A stretch of 64,000 bases of DNA from Campylobacter sp. MG1 (GTDB lineage Bacteria > Campylobacterota > Campylobacteria > Campylobacterales > Campylobacteraceae): positions 124,001 to 188,000 of the forward strand of contig NZ_JANYME010000002.1 in the NCBI RefSeq assembly GCF_026616895.1. Reading direction: 5' to 3'. Under the pieces are notes generated by a model, which saw nothing but the letters and a program-made list of their open reading frames with translations, was not told where the DNA came from and searched no databases. Position numbers and translations under genes: made by a program. Numbering within the stretch: position 1 is the stretch's first letter; each line of letters begins with the position of its first letter. Positions 53,038 to 61,519 of this stretch are shown here, one piece after another.

Positions 53038-53739
53038 TTATTTTAAATCTAATAATTCTTGAATTTCTAATTTTACACTAGGACTCATAGTCAACGATAA
53101 AGCTGCATTTTTTATGTATCTACCTTTAGCTGTAGATGGCTTATGTTTATTAATAGCTTTAATAAAAGTACTAGCATTATTCATAATTTGCTCTTGACTA
53201 AAACTAGCTTTACCAATTCCTGCATGAATATTTCCTTGTTTATCTACACGGAAATTAACTTGACCTGATTTAGCATTTTTAACAGCCTGAGCCACATCCA
53301 TAGTAACTGTTCCTGTTTTAGGATTTGGCATTAAACCTTTAGGTCCTAAAATACGTCCAACTTTACCAACTAGCCCCATTAAATTTGGAGTTGCTATTAA
53401 TACATCAAAATTAATATTGCCTTTTTGAATTTCTTCTACTAAATCATCATCACCAACAATATCAGCTCCAGCAGCTTTAGCTTCATCAGCCTTAACATCT
53501 TTTGCAATTACAGCAACACGAACCTTCTTACCAGTTCCTTCTGGTAAGACTACCGAACCTCTTACCATTTGATCTGCGTGTCTTGGATCAACATTTAATT
53601 TCATTGCTATTTCAACAGTTTCATCAAATTTTGCTGACGCCAAACTTTTTACAGTCTTTATCCCATTTTCTAAAGAATACTCTTGTGTTAAATCAACCTT
53701 TTTTAATAATTCTTGAATTCTTTTTGCTTTTTTTGCCAT
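53038..53739 (-). CDS. rplA: 50S ribosomal protein L1
   Basis: I place the start at ATG 53739 ([14 protein letters not shown], 233 residues) behind GGAGT; an ATG 15 nt upstream would cover that ribosome site. L1 features are [35 protein letters not shown] and [16 protein letters not shown]. It binds 23S rRNA and its own mRNA. Confidence 0.97.
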   Translation of the reverse strand: MAKKAKRIQELLKKVDLTQEYSLENGIKTVKSLASAKFDETVEIAMKLNVDPRHADQMVRGSVVLPEGTGKKVRVAVIAKDVKADEAKAAGADIVGDDDLVEEIQKGNINFDVLIATPNLMGLVGKVGRILGPKGLMPNPKTGTVTMDVAQAVKNAKSGQVNFRVDKQGNIHAGIGKASFSQEQIMNNASTFIKAINKHKPSTAKGRYIKNAALSLTMSPSVKLEIQELLDLK

Positions 53740-53797
53740 ATTTTTACTCCGCATTTTTATAAAGTGCTTCCGCCTTAACCCGGCGGTTAGGTTTTTA

Positions 53798-54223
53798 TTA
53801 ATCTACTACTTCAACACCCATTGATCTAGCAGAACCTGCAATAATTTTAGCAGCTTGCTCACGATCTTTAGTATTTAAGTCAGCAATTTTTCTATCAACA
53901 ATTTCAAGTATTTGAGCTTTTGTTAATTTGCCAACTTTATTTTTTAAAGGATTATCAGTTCCTTTTGAAATACCTGCAGCTTTTTTAATTAAATCTGTAG
54001 CAGGTGGTTGTTTTGTTATAAATGTAAAACTTTTATCAGCATATACTGTTATAACTACTGGAATATTATATCCCGCCATATCTTTTGTACGCTCATTGAA
54101 AGCCTTACAAAATTCCATAATATTAACACCTTGTTGTCCTAAAGCAGGTCCTACTGGTGGTGATGGATTTGCCTTTGTTGCAGCTATTTGTAATTTAATT
54201 TCCCCAACAACTTTTTTAGCCAT
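53798..54223 (-). CDS. rplK: 50S ribosomal protein L11
   Basis: The 141-residue protein has the N-terminal proline-rich thiostrepton-site domain ([27 protein letters not shown], read across residues 14-41) and the RNA-binding C-terminus ending [15 protein letters not shown]. Length is typical. Confidence 0.97.
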   Translation of the reverse strand: MAKKVVGEIKLQIAATKANPSPPVGPALGQQGVNIMEFCKAFNERTKDMAGYNIPVVITVYADKSFTFITKQPPATDLIKKAAGISKGTDNPLKNKVGKLTKAQILEIVDRKIADLNTKDREQAAKIIAGSARSMGVEVVD

Positions 54224-54240
54224 AATGACTCCTTAACTTA

Positions 54241-54774
54241 TTAAATAATTTTTTCTACCTGTGAATACAGTATTTCAACTGGTGTACTTCTTCCAAAAAT
54301 TGAAACATTAAGTTTTAAAGTACCCCTAACCATATCATATTCTTCTACAATACCTGTAAAATTCGCAAATGAACCCTCAGTAATCCTAACACTTTCTCCA
54401 CTTTCAAAGAAAATCTTAGGTCTAGGTGCTTTTCTGTTATTAGCTTTTTCTAAAATCAAATTAACATCCTTTTCGCTTAAAGGAGTAGGTTTTTTAGACT
54501 CACCAATAAATCTACCTACTTTAGGTAATTTTTGAATTTTATGCCATAGCTCTATATCCAAGTCTAAGTTAGCAAAAACATAGCTCGAATACAAACACTT
54601 AGCTGTAATTTTTTGCTTACCATTTTTTCCTGTTTCTATAACATCTTCAGTAGGTACCAATATTTCCTTCAACCTATCTGAAATACCATTTTCAAAACAA
54701 AGTTTCTCTATAGCTCTTTTTACAGCCATTTCACTACCTGCGTAAGTCTGAATCGCATACCATTTATAATTCAT
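54241..54774 (-). CDS. nusG: Transcription termination/antitermination factor NusG
   Basis: The 177-residue protein has the N-terminal NGN domain (YKWYAIQTYAGSEMAVKRAIE) and the C-terminal KOW motif (ESGESVRITEGSFANFTGIVEEYD). It couples RNA polymerase with Rho or the ribosome. It is 17 bp upstream of rplK and 10 bp after secE. Confidence 0.97.
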   Translation of the reverse strand: MNYKWYAIQTYAGSEMAVKRAIEKLCFENGISDRLKEILVPTEDVIETGKNGKQKITAKCLYSSYVFANLDLDIELWHKIQKLPKVGRFIGESKKPTPLSEKDVNLILEKANNRKAPRPKIFFESGESVRITEGSFANFTGIVEEYDMVRGTLKLNVSIFGRSTPVEILYSQVEKII

Positions 54775-54784
54775 TCAACGCCTC

Positions 54785-54964
54785 TTATAAAATACTTTTT
54801 AATGAAAAAGACATAATTAAATCAACTAAAGCTAGAAATAAAGAAATAACAGTAACTACAACAGCAACAGTTATAAAAGCATTCCTTACATTATTCTTTG
54901 TAGGAAAAAACACCTTTGATAATTCAGCTTTTGATAATTTAAAATAACTTATTAATTTTTCCAT
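54785..54964 (-). CDS. secE: Preprotein translocase subunit SecE
   Basis: The start is ATG 54964 behind AAAGGTTAAAG; longer readings run into tRNA-Trp. The 59-residue product has the short SecE form: amphipathic helix (SKAELSKVFFPTKNNVRNA) and one transmembrane helix at about 30-52. It stabilises SecY in the inner membrane. Confidence 0.94.
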   Translation of the reverse strand: MEKLISYFKLSKAELSKVFFPTKNNVRNAFITVAVVVTVISLFLALVDLIMSFSLKSIL

Positions 54965-54978
54965 CTTTAACCTTTTTA

Positions 54979-55054
54979 TGGCAGGGCAAGAGGGATTCGA
55001 ACCCCCAACCATCGGATTTGGAATCCGGCGCTCTACCGTTAGAGCTATTGCCCT
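54979..55054 (-). tRNA. tRNA-Trp (CCA)
   Basis: Acceptor AGGGCAA / TTGCCCT, discriminator G, encoded CCA, anticodon loop ATTCCAAA with anticodon CCA, and T arm GGTTCGAATCC all fit. It lies between rpmG and secE as in other campylobacters. Confidence 0.96.
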
Positions 55055-55058
55055 AAAA

Positions 55059-55217
55059 TTAGCTCTTTAATTTAACTTCTTTATGAACCGTATGTTTTCT
55101 CAGTCTCGGACAATATTTTTTTAATTCTAACTTACCTGTAGTATTTTTAGAATTTTTAAATGTACTATAGTTGATATCACCTGTTTCTTCACATTTCAAG
55201 CCTATTTTAATTCTCAT
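55059..55217 (-). CDS. rpmG: 50S ribosomal protein L33
   Basis: The 52-residue protein starts [19 protein letters not shown] and ends [17 protein letters not shown]. It keeps single cysteines in place of the paired Zn-finger Cys of the C+ type. The AAAGGAGAT site precedes ATG 55217. The gene lies between tuf and tRNA-Trp. Confidence 0.95.
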   Translation of the reverse strand: MRIKIGLKCEETGDINYSTFKNSKNTTGKLELKKYCPRLRKHTVHKEVKLKS

Positions 55218-55267
55218 TTTATCTCCTTTTCATTATTCATTAGGGTAGATTACTCTACCCTTAAAAT

Positions 55268-56467
55268 TTACTTAACAATTTTAGATACAACACCTGAACC
55301 AACTGTTCTACCACCTTCACGGATAGCAAAACGAGTACCTTCTTCAAGCGCAACTGGTTGAATTAATGATACAGTAATTTTCACATTATCACCAGGCATA
55401 ACCATTTCTGTGCCTTCTGCTAATTTTATTGAGCCTGTAACATCAGTTGTTCTTACATAGAACTGTGGTCTATAGTTATTAAAGAATGGAGTATGTCTAC
55501 CACCTTCTTCTTTAGTTAAAATATAAACTTCAGCTTCAAAATCTGTATGTGGAGTAATAGTTTTTGGTTTAGCAAGAACCATACCACGAACAACATCTTC
55601 TTTTTTTGTTCCACGTAATAATACTCCTACGTTGTCACCAGCTTGACCTTGATCCATTTCTTTTCTAAACATTTCAACACCAGTAACTGTAGTTGTTTGA
55701 GTATCTCTAATACCTACTATTTCAATAGTATCTCCAACTTTAACAACACCTTTTTCAATACGTCCTGTTACAACTGTACCACGACCTGAAATTGAAAATA
55801 CGTCTTCAATTGGCATTAAGAAATCTTTATCAGTATCACGAACTGGAGTTGGGATATAGCTATCTACTTGTGCCATTAATTCCATAATTTTAGCTGACCA
55901 TTCGCCATCTTTACCAGCTTTTGCTTCTTCTAAAGCTTGTAAAGCTGAACCAGATACGATTGGAGTGTCATCACCTGGGAAATCATATGAACTTAATAAT
56001 TCTCTAATTTCCATTTCAACTAGCTCTAACAATTCAGCATCATCAACCATATCAGCTTTGTTCATAAATACTACGATGTATGGAACACCAACTTGGCGTG
56101 ATAATAGAATATGTTCTCTAGTTTGTGGCATTGGGCCGTCTGCTGCTGAAACAACAAGAATAGCACCGTCCATTTGTGCAGCACCTGTAATCATGTTTTT
56201 AACATAGTCTGCGTGACCTGGGCAGTCTACGTGAGCGTAGTGACGATTTTCAGTCTCATACTCAATATGAGAAGTAGCAATTGTAATACCTCTTTCTTTT
56301 TCTTCTGGAGCATTATCAATATTATCATAATCTTTAAGCTCTGCAAGACCTTTTCTTGATAAAACAGCTGAAATAGCAGCAGTTAAAGTAGTTTTACCGT
56401 GGTCAACGTGACCAATTGTTCCGATATTCACGTGTGGTTTATTACGTGAGAATTTTTCCTTTGCCAT
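55268..56467 (-). CDS. tuf: Elongation factor Tu
   Basis: The 399-residue GTPase has GHVDHGKTT (P loop), [14 protein letters not shown] (switch I), DCPGHADY and NKADM (G3, G4), and the conserved C-terminus [16 protein letters not shown]. It delivers aminoacyl-tRNA to the ribosome. It lies within the tRNA-tuf-rpmG-secE operon. Confidence 0.99.
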   Translation of the reverse strand: MAKEKFSRNKPHVNIGTIGHVDHGKTTLTAAISAVLSRKGLAELKDYDNIDNAPEEKERGITIATSHIEYETENRHYAHVDCPGHADYVKNMITGAAQMDGAILVVSAADGPMPQTREHILLSRQVGVPYIVVFMNKADMVDDAELLELVEMEIRELLSSYDFPGDDTPIVSGSALQALEEAKAGKDGEWSAKIMELMAQVDSYIPTPVRDTDKDFLMPIEDVFSISGRGTVVTGRIEKGVVKVGDTIEIVGIRDTQTTTVTGVEMFRKEMDQGQAGDNVGVLLRGTKKEDVVRGMVLAKPKTITPHTDFEAEVYILTKEEGGRHTPFFNNYRPQFYVRTTDVTGSIKLAEGTEMVMPGDNVKITVSLIQPVALEEGTRFAIREGGRTVGSGVVSKIVK

Positions 56468-56531
56468 AATACTTCCTCCGTATTAATAAAATTATTCATA
56501 CAAATCTAAAATTATTACCTTTTTGAATAAA

Positions 56532-56606
<75 letters not shown>

Positions 56607-56709
56607 GCTCAGAAAAATATAATTCTAGACAACTAAAATAAACAAAAAACTATTTTTTTGAAAAACTTGTGAAGCGATAAAAATACAGCTCCCAGTTTTT
56701 ACAAAAAAG

Positions 56710-56786
<77 letters not shown>

Positions 56787-56790
56787 ATCA

Positions 56791-56875
<85 letters not shown>

Positions 56876-56920
56876 TTTAAACAAAAATCTTTTTTGTTCT
56901 GGTCAAACACTGTTAAAAAA

Positions 56921-56996
56921 TGGAGCTGGTTAAGGGACTTGAACCCCCGACCTGCTGCTTACAAGGCAGCTGCTCTACCAACTGAGCTAAACCAGC
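56921..56996 (-). tRNA. tRNA-Thr (TGT)
   Basis: Acceptor GCTGGTT / AACCAGC, CCA encoded, anticodon loop CTTGTAA with TGT, T arm GGGTTCAAGTCCC. It is the first gene of the tRNA-tuf operon, directly behind the promoter at 57017-57045. Confidence 0.96.
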
Positions 56997-57016
56997 AATT
57001 AAAAATGAAAGACGGC

Positions 57017-57045
57017 ATTATATATAATTTTTTTTCATTTGTCAA
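57017..57045 (-). promoter_or_regulatory. Consensus promoter of the tRNA-tuf operon
   Basis: On the minus strand TTGACA (57045-57040), a 17-nt spacer and TATAAT (57022-57017) lead into tRNA-Thr 21 nt on. Both hexamers are perfect. Confidence 0.88.
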
Positions 57046-57053
57046 GACTTTGC

Positions 57054-57059
57054 TATAAT
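57054..57059 (+). promoter_or_regulatory. -10 box of yaaA
   Basis: TATAAT with an upstream TTTGC lies 22 nt before the yaaA ATG and is divergent from the tRNA promoter. The short distance leaves a leader of about 15 nt, just enough for the AAAGGAG site. Confidence 0.65.
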
Positions 57060-57080
57060 TTTTTGTGAAAAGGAGTAAAA

Positions 57081-57815
57081 ATGTTTATATTATTCTCACC
57101 TAGCGAAGAAAAGATAAAATCATCAAACAATTACAATATAGAATTTATAAAAAATTTTTTTATAAATTTTAATACTTCTCAATTATCTATAAAATCTAAT
57201 TTTAGGGATAATTTTTTGAAAGAATATGCTAATAATTTCAATAATTTAGAAAATATTTTTGGTGTAAAAAATACAAATGATGTATTTAAAAACTTTTCAA
57301 CAAATTTATATAGTGCAATAAATTTATACCAAGGTATTAGTTTTAAAGAGCTATCATATAATAATCTAAGCGATAAAAGTAAAGATTATATAAATAGGCA
57401 TTTAATAATATTTTCAAATCTATTTGGGCCAATAAGACCTAACGATAAAATACCATTTTATAAATTAAAACAAGGTATCAAAATAAACAATATTAATCAA
57501 GCAAAATCATATAAAGAAGATACTAGCAAACAATTAGATGAATTAATAAATGATTTTGTGATAGATTTAAGAGCTAAAATATATGAAGAATATTATGATA
57601 TAAAAACTAATTCTGTGAATTTTAATTTCATAAAAAATGGCAAACAACTATCTCATAGCTCTAAAGTATATAGAGCTAAAATACTAAAAGTATTAGCTAA
57701 TAACAATGTTACCGAGCTTAAAGAATTATTTAATATCATTAATAACGATTTTAATGTATTAAGCATAAAGACATTAGATAACAAAACAATTTTTAATATA
57801 GATGTTAAGGATTAA
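57081..57815 (+). CDS. yaaA: YaaA family peroxide-stress/DNA-binding protein
   Basis: The 244-residue protein begins with the family start FILFSPSEEK and has LYQGISFKELSYNNLSDK, FSNLFGPIRPNDKIPFYKL, and LSHSSKVYRAKILKVLANNN. YaaA (DUF328) lowers free iron and oxidative DNA damage in E. coli and binds DNA in a helix-hairpin-helix-like fold. It is followed after 1 nt by a small membrane gene. Confidence 0.9.
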   Translation: MFILFSPSEEKIKSSNNYNIEFIKNFFINFNTSQLSIKSNFRDNFLKEYANNFNNLENIFGVKNTNDVFKNFSTNLYSAINLYQGISFKELSYNNLSDKSKDYINRHLIIFSNLFGPIRPNDKIPFYKLKQGIKINNINQAKSYKEDTSKQLDELINDFVIDLRAKIYEEYYDIKTNSVNFNFIKNGKQLSHSSKVYRAKILKVLANNNVTELKELFNIINNDFNVLSIKTLDNKTIFNIDVKD

Positions 57816-57816
57816 A

Positions 57817-58038
57817 ATGAATTTATATTTAGTTATAATTTTATGTATATTCTTGTTGGTAATATTTTCAGTAACTCAATATTTTAACACTAGAATAAAT
57901 CTATTAAAACAAAAAATATTAGCTATTGATGAAAAATTAAATGATGCAATTAAACTAATTGAAAAAAATAGATTATTAATTGAAGACAATAAAGAAAGTA
58001 TATTGGCGCAAAATAAAAACAAAAAGGACGAAGAATGA
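57817..58038 (+). CDS. Small single-span membrane protein with coiled coil
   Basis: The start is ATG 57817, one base after the yaaA stop with AAGGATTAAA in front. The 73-residue product has one transmembrane helix at about 3-22 and then a charged helix (LLKQKILAIDEKLNDAIKLI) fit for a coiled coil. I do not recognise a family. It overlaps the nitroreductase by 4 bp. Confidence 0.72.
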   Translation: MNLYLVIILCIFLLVIFSVTQYFNTRINLLKQKILAIDEKLNDAIKLIEKNRLLIEDNKESILAQNKNKKDEE

Positions 58039-58631
58039 ATTATTTGCACTTATTAAAAACTCGTTTTGCTTGTAAAGAATTTAATAACGAAAAAGTTTCT
58101 CAAGCAAAAATCAATACTATTTTAGAAGCTGGAGTTTTAAGCCCTAGCTCATTAGGGCTTGAGCCTTGGACTTTTTATGTTTTACAAAGTCCTGAAAACA
58201 TTGAAAAATTAAAACAATTTTGTAATTCTAAAAGACAATTTGAAACTTGTGCTTTTGCTGTAATTGTAGCTGCAAAAAATAATTTTGACCCAAAGGGTAG
58301 CGTAGTTCAAAATGCGCTTAAAAGAAGAGAAGATTTTGATAAAGTTTATGAATTATATTCGCCTTATCTAAAGCGTTTAGAAACTAGAAACGCTCACGAA
58401 TATGGAGCTTTACAATGCTATATAGCAGCGACAAATATGGTAAATTGTGCTCATACTTTAGGCGTTGATTCTTGCATTATCGGAGGATACGACGAAGCAC
58501 CGATTAATGAAGAATTTTTACCAAAAGATGAGTTTTGTGCTTTAGTTTTAACTTTTGGATATAGAGTAAACGGACAGCCAAAACATAAAAAAATGAGATT
58601 TTCGTTTAACGAAAAAGTAAAATTTATATAA
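58035..58631 (+). CDS. rdxA: RdxA-like oxygen-insensitive NAD(P)H nitroreductase
   Basis: The 198-residue FMN enzyme has RFACKEFNNEKVS at the start (FMN phosphate Arg), SPSSLGLEPWTFYVL (about 36-50), QCYIAATNMVNCAHTLGVDSCIIGG and LTFGYR. It resembles RdxA of H. pylori and Cj1066, whose activity reduces nitro compounds such as metronidazole. The normal substrate is unknown. ATGA overlap with the previous gene puts it in the yaaA operon. Confidence 0.85.
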   Translation: MNYLHLLKTRFACKEFNNEKVSQAKINTILEAGVLSPSSLGLEPWTFYVLQSPENIEKLKQFCNSKRQFETCAFAVIVAAKNNFDPKGSVVQNALKRREDFDKVYELYSPYLKRLETRNAHEYGALQCYIAATNMVNCAHTLGVDSCIIGGYDEAPINEEFLPKDEFCALVLTFGYRVNGQPKHKKMRFSFNEKVKFI

Positions 58632-58665
58632 GAATTCTATCTTCAAAATAAATTACATTTTATAC

Positions 58666-58685
58666 ACTAGCCTTTTTAGGCTAGT
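58666..58685. terminator. Hairpin between rdxA and the tiny NPNN gene
   Basis: A perfect 7-bp stem ACTAGCC / GGCTAGT with loop TTTTTA lies between the convergent stops of 58631 and 58696. Confidence 0.65.
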
Positions 58686-58695
58686 AAATCCAAAA

Positions 58696-58827
58696 TTATT
58701 TTTTATTATTTGGATTTAATTGAGCACCACGATTTCCATGAACTTTTGCGTGAGCTGGGTTTTGACCTGAAGTACCTTTATTAGCATTAGCTTGATTTGC
58801 TTTATGGTTTGCATTAGTGTTATTCAT
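58696..58827 (-). CDS. Tiny hydrophilic NPNN protein under a poly-G promoter
   Basis: The 43-residue gene starts at ATG 58827 behind GAAAGAAGA. The product is Asn/Ala rich (NANHKANQANANKG), contains QNPAHAKVHGN and ends LNPNNKK, the same NPNN unit as the acidic protein at 8.4 kb. It is probably disordered; function unknown. A G10 tract and TATAAT lie upstream (58871-58853), so expression may switch. Confidence 0.7.
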   Translation of the reverse strand: MNNTNANHKANQANANKGTSGQNPAHAKVHGNRGAQLNPNNKK

Positions 58828-58852
58828 AATATCTTCTTTCATAAAATAATTT

Positions 58853-58881
58853 ATTATACCTCCCCCCCCCCACTCTTAATT
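58853..58881 (-). promoter_or_regulatory. Promoter of the tiny NPNN gene with G10 tract
   Basis: Minus-strand order: TTAAG, AGT, G10 (58871-58862), AGG, TATAAT (58858-58853), 26 nt before the ATG. Here 3 nt separate tract and -10 box. Confidence 0.7.
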
Positions 58882-58945
58882 TTTACTTAAAAAATATAAA
58901 TTTAAAATTCATATATTTAAAACTTATTATATATTTAAGCATAAA

Positions 58946-58969
58946 TTAAGAATGGGGGGGGGTAGTATA
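58946..58969 (+). promoter_or_regulatory. Promoter of the 58989 gene with G10 tract
   Basis: TTAAG, AAT, G10 (58954-58963) and TAGTAT (58964-58969) lie 20 nt before the ATG. It faces away from the similar promoter of the NPNN gene 90 bp to the left. Confidence 0.68.
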
Positions 58970-58988
58970 GTTTTGCAAAGGAGACAAT

Positions 58989-59368
58989 ATGAAAATTATT
59001 AACATAATAATCATACTAGGCATAATATTTTTGCATATAAAAGTTGTGCCAAAACACCTAAAGATAAATTTGTATCCATATCTACAACAATGTGATACCA
59101 AGTGCAAAAAATATGCAAAGCCTCCGCAAAAGAAGTTGTGAATAATTTAAATGATGAAGAATTAAATTTAGCAACAATACCATTTCCAAAATATACGCAA
59201 AAAAAATACGTGATTTACAAAATAAAATACCAAAAACAATGTTTAGCAAAACTACAATACAAAAATGTAAAGGAAAAATTGAAGAACAAAATATTAGAAA
59301 TTTATTTTTTAATAGCGATTCTAGGAGCTATTTATACTTATTTTTATAAGTGGCATTTACACATCTAA
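58989..59368 (+). pseudogene. Small membrane protein, possibly frameshifted at an A6 run
   Basis: ATG 58989 (AAGGAGAC site) opens a 50-residue frame with an N-terminal hydrophobic helix (IINIIIILGIIFLHI) and CDTKCKKY, stopping at 59141. A second frame through 59368 carries EVVNNLNDEELNLA, a basic middle part and a C-terminal helix (LIAILGAIYTYFY). Adding one A to the A6 at 59106-59111 fuses them into a protein of about 126 residues with two membrane helices. Alternatively only the 50-residue form is real. No family is recognised. Confidence 0.5.
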
Positions 59369-59746
59369 GGCTTATTTAATAGGGTTTTGCATAACCTTTT
59401 TTCATTGCTTAATTATTTGTTTTAACCCTATATTATAAAATCACTATTTTAATTTCTCTAAAGTAAGATTTAAAATAGTGATTTTATTTTAAATTTCTAA
59501 TCAATTCTCTCAAACACAACATAAACAATAAAAAATTATAAATAACAACAATTATGCCTTTTTAGTTTTTTATAGTATCTCATAATATAATTTAAAAATA
59601 TACTCTCACCTATCAATAATCTTAATTAACACTTAAACAAAATAATATATTTAAATAAAATCAAAAATAATAGAAATTTCAGGGAATTTATGAAAAGTTA
59701 ATCTAAAATACTTTTTACTCAAACCTTTTAAAGGCTTGAGTAAATT
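59369..59746. other. 378-bp gap with a perfect 16-bp inverted repeat
   Basis: No gene is visible. AAAATCACTATTTTAA (59437-59452) is repeated inverted at 59470-59485 with a 17-nt loop and ends in A/T-rich sequence. It could be a terminator for either flank or a small-RNA 3' end. The rest is A/T-rich. Confidence 0.55.
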
Positions 59747-60439
59747 TTAAAATTTATAGCCTAGTTCAAAACCAGCTTTACCACCATTACCAATTAAAGT
59801 ATTTTCATAGCCGAATTTTACACCAGCATAAATATTATTTGCAAAAGTATAACCAAGGCTTAAATCAACTTCAGGCGAAAAGCGTTTTGTAAAATCTACT
59901 TTTTTTGTAAAGTATTTAAAATATACACCACCACTCATTGTAAAATTATTCTCAAATTGTTTTCTAGCTGCAACACCAGCTTTTAAAAACATTGATTTTG
60001 GTTTCATATCAAAAGCTAAGTTAGGTTCTATTTTTATAGCAAGATTGTAAATTTTCATAAATTCATCATCTAAAGTTAATTTTAATTTTTCATATCCTAA
60101 ACCACCTAAAAATGAAACTGAAGCATCATTTCCTGCTGTAATTCCGTATCCAGCTAAAGCTTGTAAACTAAATAATTTTGCCTTAAAATTTCCATTAAAA
60201 TCTATATCCTTAAGTATATAATCAGTTTTGTAGTGTGAATAACCTAATCTTACGTCATATACAAAATTATTCTCGCCTTCGTTATAAAATTTATTTGCAT
60301 AAATTTCATAACTATAAAGATTTTTCTTATTTAAATCAAATTCAGAATCAGTATCCACGCTAGAACCATAAAAACCAAAACCAACAAAATTGCTTGCAAA
60401 AGCACTCGCACAAATTAACGATAAAGCTAATTTTTTCAT
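59747..60439 (-). CDS. Outer membrane beta-barrel protein
   Basis: The 230-residue protein has a signal peptide (MKKLALSLICASAFA) and alternating strands such as VYDVRLGYSHYKTDY, AKLFSLQALAGYGI, KSMFLKAGVAARKQF and VDLSLGYTF, ending KAGFELGYKF with the terminal Phe typical of Bam-inserted barrels. Eight to ten strands are likely (OmpA/OmpW-like size). The exact family is not recognised. A G10-tract promoter precedes it, fitting a variable surface protein. Confidence 0.82.
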   Translation of the reverse strand: MKKLALSLICASAFASNFVGFGFYGSSVDTDSEFDLNKKNLYSYEIYANKFYNEGENNFVYDVRLGYSHYKTDYILKDIDFNGNFKAKLFSLQALAGYGITAGNDASVSFLGGLGYEKLKLTLDDEFMKIYNLAIKIEPNLAFDMKPKSMFLKAGVAARKQFENNFTMSGGVYFKYFTKKVDFTKRFSPEVDLSLGYTFANNIYAGVKFGYENTLIGNGGKAGFELGYKF

Positions 60440-60465
60440 AACATCTCCTAATTAAATTTATAAAA

Positions 60466-60493
60466 ATAATACCCCCCCCCCTAGCTTAATTTA
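60466..60493 (-). promoter_or_regulatory. Promoter of the 230-residue OMP with G10 tract
   Basis: Minus-strand order: TTAAG, CTA, G10 (60481-60472), TATTAT (60471-60466), 27 nt before the ATG. Same design as porA. Confidence 0.7.
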
Positions 60494-60652
60494 AACTTAC
60501 AACATATTTTTTACATTTTATCCAATATGATATTTTATAATATTTATAAATTTTATTACGAAAAGTAACATAAATTAAAAAAAATATAATTTTTTTATGT
60601 ATTTTTCTAATTAATATGATAATATGGATTCACAAAATCAAAAGGAGGTTAC

Positions 60653-60685
60653 ATGAAACAAATAAATATTTTAAAACTGCGTTAA
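60653..60685 (+). CDS. Possible 10-residue leader peptide before the amino-acid binding protein gene
   Basis: A perfect AGGAGG site 5 nt before ATG 60653 drives MKQINILKLR and then TAA. The frame is followed by 90 nt of A/T-rich leader to the ABC-type binding protein start at 60776. It may be a regulatory upstream frame, or a remnant; no run of one amino acid points to classic attenuation. Confidence 0.5.
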   Translation: MKQINILKLR

Positions 60686-60775
60686 TACTTCACACTTCTA
60701 TTTTCTTATTTCATTTATTTTTAAATTTTTAGTTTTTAGTTTTATTTTATTTATTTTTACAAAAAAAGGATTATT

Positions 60776-61492
60776 ATGAAAAAATTATTTATTATTATGT
60801 TATTAATGTTAGGTCTTAGTGCAAATGAAGTTTATAAAGTTGGTTTATCACCTGGATATCCACCATTTGAATTTATAAAAGATGGTAAAATAAGTGGCTT
60901 TGATGTTGATTTAGTTAATGAAATAGCTAAAAAATTAAATATAAAAGTTGAATTTGTATCTATGGAATTTGATGGTTTAATAGCTGCTATAAAAGCTGGT
61001 AAAATAGATATAATAGCATCTGGTATGAACAAAACTCCTGAAAGAGAAAAAAATGTTGAATTTAGCATACCTTATTTTGAGAGTATGAATTATTATGTAA
61101 AATTACAAGATAATGACAAAATAAATTCTTTACAAGACTTAGAAAAAGGTGCTACAATCGGTGCTCAAATAGGCACTATACAAGCCAATGAAATTTCAAA
61201 GATCAAAGGCGTAAAACCATATCTAAATGCCGAACATATGGTATTTATTTTAGCAACTCTCAATAAAAAAATTGATGGATTTATACTAGAAAGTGCAGTA
61301 GCAAAAGGCTATATGAAAAATTATCCTAATTTTAGTGTTTTTGCTAAAACTAAAATTGAAGGTGATGGCGTTTGCATAGCATTCCAAAAAGGTAATTTAG
61401 AATTAAAAAATAAATTTGATAACGCTATAAAAGAATTAAAAACTGATGGCACATATCAAAAATTACTAGACAAATATGAATTAAATCAATAA
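60776..61492 (+). CDS. Amino-acid ABC transporter periplasmic binding protein (SBP_bac_3)
   Basis: The 238-residue protein has a signal peptide (MKKLFIIMLLMLGLSA) and the family pattern YKVGLSPGYPPFEFIKDGKISGFDVDLVNEIAKKL, read over residues 20-54, then IKAGKIDIIASGMNKTPERE and LDKYELN at the end. It resembles HisJ/ArtJ-type proteins for polar amino acids. No permease or ATPase gene is next to it, so it must use transporter subunits encoded elsewhere. The AAAGGATT site precedes the ATG. Confidence 0.92.
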   Translation: MKKLFIIMLLMLGLSANEVYKVGLSPGYPPFEFIKDGKISGFDVDLVNEIAKKLNIKVEFVSMEFDGLIAAIKAGKIDIIASGMNKTPEREKNVEFSIPYFESMNYYVKLQDNDKINSLQDLEKGATIGAQIGTIQANEISKIKGVKPYLNAEHMVFILATLNKKIDGFILESAVAKGYMKNYPNFSVFAKTKIEGDGVCIAFQKGNLELKNKFDNAIKELKTDGTYQKLLDKYELNQ

Positions 61493-61493
61493 A

Positions 61494-61519
61494 TTTTTAG
61501 GCTTATTTAAGCCTAAAAA
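61494..61519. terminator. Bidirectional terminator between the binding protein gene and mdaB
   Basis: A perfect 11-bp stem TTTTTAGGCTT / AAGCCTAAAAA with a 4-nt loop lies between convergent stops, giving U runs both ways. Confidence 0.9.

Noticed and set aside
54965-55012. Longer SecE reading into the tRNA
   Set aside because: The added residues are encoded by tRNA-Trp sequence; ATG 54964 gives standard SecE.
59102-59368. Independent 88-residue gene starting at GTG 59102
   Set aside because: It has no ribosome site and lies inside the frame of the 58989 gene; it is better explained as the second half of that gene.
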